15,410 nucleotides of DNA. Origin: Dissophora ornata. Its lineage: Eukaryota; Mortierellomycota; Mortierellomycetes; Mortierellales; Mortierellaceae. The translations under genes were made by a program, and so were the position numbers. A model generated the notes under the pieces. The model did no database searches. It was given only the letters and a program-made list of their open reading frames with translations, and was not told where the DNA came from. How positions within the stretch are numbered: the stretch's first letter is position 1; every line of letters starts with the position of its first letter. Positions 9,411 through 15,410 of the stretch are shown here, in pieces. The stretch spans positions 2,021-17,430 of the forward strand of contig MU617266.1 of the NCBI GenBank assembly GCA_025201705.1, given 5' to 3'.

Positions 9411-9589
9411 GAGCCATCGATCTTTTCGATGAAGACACTCACAAGGTTTTCGTTTTCTTCCTGAAAAAGCGCCACGACCCTGTAAATGATGTAGTTCTTG
9501 CTAAGCGTGTCTGCAAATAAAGAACATTGATTGGTATGTATCTATCAAAACAAAATACGCTTCAGTATCACCATGGACTATGTCGTATT
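9411..9589. other. 3' flank of the mucin-like gene
   Basis: Short A/T-rich spacer between relic 2 and the minus-strand mucin-like gene. The coding strand reads TAAAATA directly at that gene's stop codon, with AATAAAA-like sequence overlapping the stop, a possible poly(A) element. Confidence 0.4.
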
Positions 9590-11501
9590 TTATTTTGTTT
9601 GACTATCTACACGCTCGAGAGGTTCCAACAACAGATCATCGCTATCTTGGACGCTCGCGGGGGGTATCGATATCTCGCCACTGGTAATACTCAGTCCTTC
9701 AACTGCAGCTATCACAGTGCCGGAGCCCCCAGCTTGGCTAACCTCTGCGCTGGTCAAGGCGCTCGACTCTGCGTTTTGTTGTGCTGCAGCGTCCCTTTGT
9801 GGCCTATTGTCATCTGAGATCGCGTCCCCTGGTGCAGCGTCCATATCCAATACTTTCTCAGTCTCGACTGTATTATCCGATTCATCGATCGCTTCTACTT
9901 CGCTTCCGGCTTCAGAAGATGATATCGGCAAAGCCTGTGGTCCCTTGCGGAAGTGCTCGAAGATGGCATTCGCCTCCAGCTGATCTGGATCCACGACAAT
10001 TGTAGTTCTATTCGTACTTTGCTCCCCTCCTTCACTGCCGCTGACACTGATATGACCACGCACTGGGATATTCATGGTTTCGCGAGCACTACCCATGCGG
10101 CTACCTGCTGCCGAAGTCCAGTCGTGACTCTCACGTTGAGGGTCGGAAAGAAGTTCGATATCATGGCTCTGACGTTGACTTGCCTGCCGGCTGAAACCCA
10201 TGCTATTGCCGTCCGCGTATCCGGAACTCTCAGTTGAAAGTCGATCTTCTATGAAAGGTTGTAGCAGGCAGGGCGAGGATGGGGCGGTTGTTGCTGAAGC
10301 ACTGTCATTGTTACTGGGGTGGGTCAACACAGGAGATGCCCGTGAGGATGCGACGGCAGCATTTTGGAGCTGGTCCTGGTGGTGAGCGTGACGCACCTCC
10401 ACCATCGGCTGGCCAGTTGCGACCATGAAAGGTTCTTCCGCTATGCCTCCATACGGTGACGGAGCTGAGGGATCATTCTGGTACGATACTGGATACATTG
10501 CCGCGGCGACGACAGACCCCTCATAACTAGTGTTATTGCCGTCCTCCATCAACCAATGACCTCCCGTGCCCTCGGGTCTTTGCGCATTATGATACACGCC
10601 CAAGGAATCCCAGGGCCTTCGAAACCTGAACATCGCGCTCCACCTTCCTTGCCCGCCACCATCACCTCCAGCAACTGCAGGGGCGACCAGCGTCCTATTC
10701 GATTTTCTGCCACTCTCCGTGAACTCGCTTCCGAGCACACTCTCGCCCCTGCCTCCGATTGTTCCAAATCCATCGCTGTACATGCTCTCCCGATCTCGGT
10801 TTCGTCTTCGCTTCTTCAACCACCCTACTAAACACACGGCTCCGACTGCCATTGAGACCACCAAGCATGCCACGATAATCAGCGTGATCTGCCAGGTCTT
10901 CATCCCGTCTCCACTGTTGTTCGTATCCAAGTACGTCCCCGGTTGCGCCTGATTAGGGTCCGGGATGACGGTCTGTGTGGGTGTTGTAGTCGTCTCTGTG
11001 ACATAGATGGTGGTTCCTCTGCCAGAGACCACGGTCGTCTTGGGCACAACCGTGGTGACCGTCACGTACGAGATTGTTGTCACGTAGTGGGTCGTGTAAG
11101 GTGTTGTGGTCGATACATGTTTTGAAGAAAACGGCGGCACCGTGGTGATGCTACTCGGCGGTGGCTCCGTGGTCCGTGTAACGGGGATTGTTGTTATTGT
11201 CTGGACTGTTGTGGGCTCCTCTGTCGTCGTTGCTTCTGTTGTCGTTGCTTCTGTCGTCGTTACCTCTGTCGTCGTTACCTCTGTCGTCGTTACCTCCGTC
11301 GTCGTTGTTGTTGTTGTTACTGCTGCTGCTGTTGTGGTCGCAGTAGTTATCGGAGGAAGAGTAGCGGACGTTGAAAGGGATTGCGTCGTCGTCGTAACTG
11401 GCTCTGTAGTGGTGGTGATGACGGGATGGGTCGTTGTCAAAGCCACGGTTGAGTCTGTCGTTTCGTTTGTGGTAGCCATAGTTGTTGTTGTTGGCGGTGG
11501 T

Positions 11502-11532
<31 letters not shown>

Positions 11533-11905
11533 AAGTAGTGGTTGTAGTTGTAGTTGTAGTAGTTGTATCAGCAGCAGCAGTGGTAATAATAGTAGCAGCA
11601 GCAGTGGTAGTTGTTGTTGTTGTAGTGGTGGGTGGTGAGTCGGAATGAACACTTGTCACCGTAGAGTTTGTTGGCATCGAAGGTTCTGGAGCTGCAGTAG
11701 ATGGAGGTTCAGACCTTGAGGTGACCGAAGGCTTTGATGTTGTGGTGACTGAGGGCGCTGTCTTTGTAATGCTGACCTGAGTATGAGTAGGATCGGAAGG
11801 AGGAGGAGCGGCAGGGGTTGTTTGAGGAAGAGTGTGTGATGGAGGGGAAGACGACTTGTGTGAAGGTGCAACAGTTGGGTCATTCGACGGTTTCGATGTT
11901 TCCAT
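9590..11905 (-). CDS. Threonine-rich mucin-like single-pass membrane protein
   Basis: Single-exon gene, 771 aa. Residues 1-335 are Thr/Ser/Pro-rich, as in heavily O-mannosylated fungal surface proteins, and include long Thr runs (93-140) and five pentapeptides of type TTEV/AT (about 202-230). One membrane segment lies at about 339-362 (ITLIIVACLVVSMAVGAVCL) and is followed by the stop-transfer run KKRRRNR at 364-370. The remaining ~400 residues form a Ser/Gly/Glu-rich, probably disordered cytoplasmic tail ending LERVDSQTK. This layout resembles cell-wall stress sensors or Mid2/Msb2-like signalling mucins, but no family domain (such as WSC) is seen, so the role is an inference. No cleavable signal peptide precedes the Thr-rich part. 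An in-frame TGA lies three codons before the ATG, so the start is either this ATG, with the membrane segment acting as a signal anchor, or an upstream exon I could not find. Confidence 0.8.
11221..11310 (-). repeat. 15-bp tandem repeat inside the mucin-like gene
   Basis: Six units of a 15-mer (+ strand CTGTCGTCGTTACCT and variants with TTGCTT) encode TTEVT/TTEAT pentapeptides on the minus strand. Three central units are identical, suggesting recent expansion, so copy number may vary between strains and change the length of the extracellular stalk. Confidence 0.9.
11500..11640 (-). repeat. Triplet microsatellite coding for poly-Thr
   Basis: Mixed GTA/GTT/GTG/GCA triplets on the + strand (ACN and GCN on the coding strand), including about ten consecutive GTA units near 11503-11532. 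It encodes the Thr and Ala runs of the mucin-like stalk. Period 3 also holds the opposite strand open as meaningless poly-Val and poly-Leu frames. Confidence 0.85.
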
Positions 11906-13155
11906 AGAATGTCAATTGACAAGCGCGCAATACGTGTTTTTCTTCTTTTTCTTCTCGGGAAGTCGCGACAGAGTATCCCCAAAGGAAAAGAGTTGAGAGA
12001 GAAAGTGTTTGAATGATGGATGTGGTGGTACCGACGATCGATAAAAGTGAGCGATAAGATGGGTGTTGTTGGGCACAGACAGGGGGTCCAAGAGCTTTCT
12101 CGGAGTTTTTGATGTGAGTATTTAGCAGCCGTTGAGTTTGGAAATGCTTGTGTTTGCATACGGATGCTCACTTGCTCTGTGTTGTTGTTTGTGGATGTAC
12201 GAGGACAGTTGGACAAAAAAAAATACAAGGAATGGATGCGTTCTCAATGCTGTGCTTCTATCCTTCGTCGGTTAGGACGTGTATGTAAAGAGGGGTCAGA
12301 GGCGAGGAAAGAGTGAAAAGACGAAAATAAGGAGAAGGAAAGAAAAGAGTGTGAAAATCCCCTCCCACCCTGGACCCCGCTTTTTCTTGTTGCAGCAATA
12401 TAAGTGTGCATGTGTGTTGTGTGTGTTGTGTGGAAAGCGGGGGGAGATAATAAAAAAAGCCGTGTCAGTGAAAGACAGAGGCAATTGATAGCAATATGGC
12501 CAGCCCTGCATAAATCCACTGGCTCGCTTTCTACGTGTACGTAACAGGGCATGCCCGAGGGAGGAGGGGGGGGAGCGGTACAAAAAAGGAGTTCAAGGTC
12601 AAACATGGGACATCGTTCTTGCGCGCACCAACGAAAGAGGCATACGCCAAACTTGATGTTGTGTTTCATGCGCAGTTGAGAGATCCTCCTCCAATCCATC
12701 TTCTCTCGACAACGGAAGCTTTGCTGTTTATCACGAGCCTGCCTACCTCTCCGCCACTCTTCGTTCATGCCCATGCACACATGCATGCCCTGGGACCACT
12801 GGACCGCTGGACAAAAAAAATTGCACACGTCTGGCCCGAACAAGGGAGAGGAGGGATTTCACGGGAAACAGGGATCCAGAAATAAAACGAGAGCTATATA
12901 TAAAAAATAAAAAAAAAGCTAGCAATCACGGCACCCTCCCTTCTGACAAGAAAGAATTTGATCTCAGTGGTCAAGGAACAGCCCACCCGTGGCCAATAGC
13001 CATTTCGTGCCTGCTATCATTTGGAACATCGAAAGTGCGAGTCCAAAAATAAATGTGTGCCCCTCCGTCAAGGCAAGGCCCCTCCATCATCTTCACGCCT
13101 GTGCGGACATGCATAAAAAAAAGGGATCAGTGGGAGGTTCTATTGTTATTAATTA
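11906..13155. other. Long intergenic region upstream of the mucin-like gene
   Basis: No gene I can support. Low-complexity patches include TG-rich DNA at 12408-12432, purine-rich DNA at 12300-12350 and several A7-A8 runs. A CTATATATAAA element sits at 12894-12904. A pyrimidine-rich stretch on the minus strand (about 11941-12000) directly before the mucin-like start suggests its 5' leader. An open minus-strand frame at 12244-12843 has no motif and biased composition, and is probably non-coding. Confidence 0.5.
12894..12904. promoter_or_regulatory. TATA-like element
   Basis: CTATATATAAA is a strong TATA match on the + strand, and its TATATATA core is symmetric, so it could also serve minus-strand transcription toward the mucin-like gene, which would then have a leader close to 1 kb, perhaps containing an intron. 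No + strand gene follows it within reach. Confidence 0.3.
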
Positions 13156-14976
13156 CTAATATCCTCTATCTCGTCGTACATTTTTGAAAATCCTGTCGCT
13201 ATCGACGAACTGTCTAATCTCAGCCAGCAACGGTTTCCTGAATGGAGCCTTGAGGCCAAAGCAAGGCATCAGTGCTAAAAATTAGCACGTACAAAAGAAA
13301 CATGAGTTAGACGGTACAGATCAGCTAAAATTGCAAGAATTTTTGTTCCCCGCAAGACCGCAATCTTACAAACAACAGGTTCTTGGTGCTCCATTCCACG
13401 GATAATACGCAGCTTGGCACCAGGCCCCAACTGCAATGTTTTGAGCTCCATGAAAAAATCCGACGATGACCTCGCAGGGACTGTGCTGTCATGGTCACCA
13501 TGAATGACGAGGATCTCCATTGGTAGGAGCAATCTCAAATTACGAAGCATGTTCTGGTGACGAGTTTGTGACTCTGTGGGGTAGTTCCTATCAATCCTGG
13601 TCGACACATGGAGAAGCTCCTGTAAGATGTTCGTGGGCGAGTTTAGACGGAATGTCGCCTCACTGTTGCCCATGACGCGTCCCATAGCCGAAATTTCTTC
13701 AACACCTCTCATGGACTCGTGTTTGTAGTGCTCTCCGATATCGTATACTCCAGAGCAGAGGATCATTCCGCGGAGACGAGGTAGTATATCCCCTTCCTGC
13801 TCGACACGTTCGCTCAGGAGCGTGTTTAAAATGGGCGAGGTTGAGATGGCTGCAGGTGAAGACCCAATCAAAGAGGCAGGGATTCGTTTGATACTGTCAT
13901 TCAAGACGGTAAGCGCACAGAGATGCGCCCCTGCAGAATGACCCATGAGATGGATTTGTTGGGGATCGCCTCCAAAGTCGTTGCAGTTACGGTGCGCCCA
14001 TTGGATGGCCAATTTGACATCCTGCTCCATGTCCTTGACTTTCCCCTCTGGGTAGATAGAATAATCTGGCACAACGACCACGTAACCCATAGATCGCAGA
14101 CGGGCTCCGACAAGAGTATAGATCAGTTTCGAGCCAGAAGACCAAGCGCCTCCATAAATAAAGACAATGACCGGTCGCAGTGATCTTTTCCCCTCAGGAT
14201 TCTCGCGATAAGAGTTCGAATACATGGTCCGAGCGGGCTCTCGGGGAATGTACACATCCAACGTGTTTTTGGGTCGTGTTGGATTATAATGGACATCAGT
14301 CCTAACAGAGGGACAGGCAAACAAATGTCAGACCAGAGCACAAACTAGCTTGCATTTAACCGTTGATAATCAACGATGCACAAGCAGCAATAATTACAAG
14401 TAATCGGAGGATCCTCGCATGGTCCAGTAGCGGCATTGAGCCAATGACAACCCAATTGGGATCAGTGTCAAGTTGGAAATGATCACCGAGAAGAGGACCT
14501 TGTTGAGCTTCCACACCCTCCGTGGATCAAGAGGCAATGCCGACAGGGAGATGGGGCCAGCCATACCCCAATATAGAAGCCATGCGACCGAGTACGTAAA
14601 CACAACTGGAGCCCATATTATAGTATACATTAAAGAGCCATGAGGTATAATATGTGAGCCTCGATTGCACAAACAAGTCTACTTTTTGGCACCTGTGGTC
14701 GATAAACATACCGGTAAAAACGAGGATTAACGGCAGCATGGCCAAGAGGAAGATAGCAACGGGAGGAAAGAGGATGACAGCGACAAGGACTAGTCGTGTG
14801 ACCTTGCCTCGTTTTCCAGGGAGGACAAATGCAGAGGAGGAGGAGGAGGATGTTCTGCCCTTTACAGAGGAAATGGTGGCAAAGCGATGACGCCGGTGTC
14901 GGGTATATTGGCCGGAGGTGGGGCTGTCAAGGGTGGAGGAGTGGAGGGCAGATGAGGGATTAGATGTCGGCGGCAT
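13156..14976 (-). CDS. Membrane-anchored alpha/beta hydrolase, isoprenylcysteine methylesterase-like
   Basis: Four exons: 14976-14712, 14605-14398, 14301-13370 and 13274-13156. All introns are GT-AG, 95-106 nt, with matching phases, giving 507 aa. Hydrophobic segments near residues 61-105 and 130-148 anchor the protein, probably in the ER/Golgi. From DVHYNP at 160 the hydrolase fold follows: VIVFIYGGAW (202-211, oxyanion hole), VVVPDYSIYPEG (233-244), DFGGDPQQIHLMGHSAGAH with nucleophile Ser280, LCSGVYDIGEHY (339-350), VIHGDHDSTVP with Asp429, and GMEHQEPV with His463. This set matches isoprenylcysteine alpha-carbonyl methylesterases, which remove the methyl ester from prenylated C-termini such as Ras/Rho-type proteins; a related esterase or lipase is the alternative. 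The last exon (MPCFGLKAPFRKPLLAEIRQ, ending at TAG 13158-13156) is supported by a TGCTAAT branch site next to TTTTTAG. Start 14976 is preferred over ATG 15051, which would add a poly-Phe stretch from a poly(A) tract. Confidence 0.88.
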
Positions 14977-15009
14977 GCGAGCGAGCGGAATGAGGTGATG
15001 AAGAAGAAG

Positions 15010-15029
15010 AAAAAAAAAAAAAAAAAAAA
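15010..15029. repeat. A20 homopolymer in the methylesterase-like gene leader
   Basis: Twenty A residues on the + strand (T on the gene strand) lie 34-53 bp upstream of the chosen start codon. Pyrimidine tracts just before fungal start codons are common in leaders; length may be uncertain in assembly. Confidence 0.8.
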
Positions 15030-15135
15030 CAAAAACAACCTCCCCAGGCATGCTGTGCCTGAAAGAACCATGGCCAGTAAAGTTCTGTGCCGCTGTGGAG
15101 TCGATTGCGCCAAAGTGACAAAATGACAGGAAATG

Positions 15136-15156
15136 GGTGCACGTGAGGCGTGCACC
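15136..15156. promoter_or_regulatory. Hairpin with CACGTG E-box in the methylesterase-like promoter
   Basis: GGTGCACG and CGTGCACC form perfect 8-bp inverted arms around a 5-nt loop. A CACGTG E-box (15140-15145), the core site of basic helix-loop-helix factors, overlaps the left arm. It lies about 165 bp upstream of the minus-strand start codon. Confidence 0.5.
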
Positions 15157-15209
15157 ATACTGCGATTAATCGCCGTACCTTTGCTTCTGTGACTTTGGGG
15201 GGGTGCAGG

Positions 15210-15215
15210 CACGTG
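15210..15215. promoter_or_regulatory. Second CACGTG E-box
   Basis: A second CACGTG, within GGCACGTGC, is 70 bp from the first. Two copies in about 75 bp upstream of one gene make bHLH control more plausible, though each hexamer alone is expected by chance every 4 kb. Confidence 0.4.
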
Positions 15216-15266
15216 CAGCGTAGCATGTGAGTCCCCTTTGTCCCCCATGAAACCCACCATTTTTTT

Positions 15267-15410
15267 GGTTCCGCTTGAAGGCAGCAGAGGCACCACAAAA
15301 ATGGTTCCGTTTATAGAGGGCAGCAGAGGAACCAAAAAAAACGGTTCCGTTTGGAGGGCAGCAGAGGAACCAAAAAAACGGTTCCGCTTGAAGGCAGCAG
15401 AGGAATCACA
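15267..15410. repeat. Minisatellite, four units of 36-40 bp with inverted arms
   Basis: Units begin at 15267, 15303, 15343 and 15380. Each starts GGTTCCGYTT, passes through GGCAGCAGAGG and ends in (G)GAACC or a variant (CACCAC, AATCAC), then an A5-A8 run. In the two central units GGTTCC and GGAACC are reverse complements, so each can fold into a small hairpin. The array reaches the window edge, so its full length is unknown. Confidence 0.85.

Noticed and set aside
11106..11648. Val-rich 180-codon open frame on the + strand
   Set aside because: It is the antisense of the Thr-codon repeats of the mucin-like gene; period-3 repeats keep it open.
11656..12228. Minus-strand open frame that might supply a signal peptide to the mucin-like protein
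   Set aside because: It is in another frame, its N-terminus is not a clear signal peptide, and no convincing splice sites join it to the Thr-rich frame.
12244..12843. 199-codon minus-strand open frame
   Set aside because: Biased composition, no motif, no domain-like stretch; it lies in the promoter-type region upstream of the mucin-like gene.
14302..14324. ATG at 14324 as the start of a soluble hydrolase
   Set aside because: This ATG lies inside intron 2; splicing links the hydrolase domain to two upstream membrane-segment exons in phase.
14977..15051. Upstream ATG extending the hydrolase by 25 residues
   Set aside because: The extension is poly-Phe/Leu from the A20 tract; the ATG at 14976 gives a normal N-terminus.
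1..15410. tRNA, rRNA, CRISPR array or bacterial operon signals
   Set aside because: No tRNA T-loop with a matching cloverleaf and no regularly spaced identical repeats were found; gene structures are eukaryotic.

Overview
The window looks like nuclear DNA of a filamentous fungus, most likely Mucoromycota and probably a Mortierella relative. The evidence is short GT-AG introns of about 90-120 nt, conserved eukaryotic trafficking and prenyl-protein genes, abundant A/T and triplet microsatellites, and remnants of a protein family that I remember chiefly from Mortierellaceae genomes. The lineage is an inference from gene structure and recalled family motifs, not a database result.

Layout from left to right. 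Positions 1-2457 hold no gene I can support, but do carry a 9-bp tandem repeat and a perfect 20-bp palindrome in front of the first gene. 2458-4139 (+) is a five-exon gene for the medium (mu) subunit of the AP-3 adaptor, 425 aa. 4412-5465 (+), possibly running on to about 6150, is a decayed gene (relic 1). 6601-7390 (-) is a two-exon gene for a secreted TNT-domain protein (putative NAD+ glycohydrolase), 234 aa. About 8540-9410 (+) is a second decayed gene of the same family as relic 1 (relic 2). 9590-11905 (-) is a single-exon gene for a threonine-rich, mucin-like, single-pass membrane protein of 771 aa. 11906-13155 is a long intergenic or upstream region. 13156-14976 (-) is a four-exon gene for a membrane-anchored alpha/beta hydrolase resembling isoprenylcysteine alpha-carbonyl methylesterase, 507 aa. 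Its upstream region has two CACGTG boxes, one inside a hairpin, and the window ends in a minisatellite whose units carry GGTTCC/GGAACC inverted arms.

The intact genes do not form an obvious pathway. AP-3 mu (vesicle sorting) and the methylesterase-like gene (prenyl-protein turnover) are conserved housekeeping functions. The middle (4.4-9.4 kb) looks like an accessory island: a secreted NADase-type gene sits between two separately degraded copies of one expanded family. The relics are the least expected content, because no single reading frame shows them: the family signature appears only when the segments between stops and frameshifts are read together.
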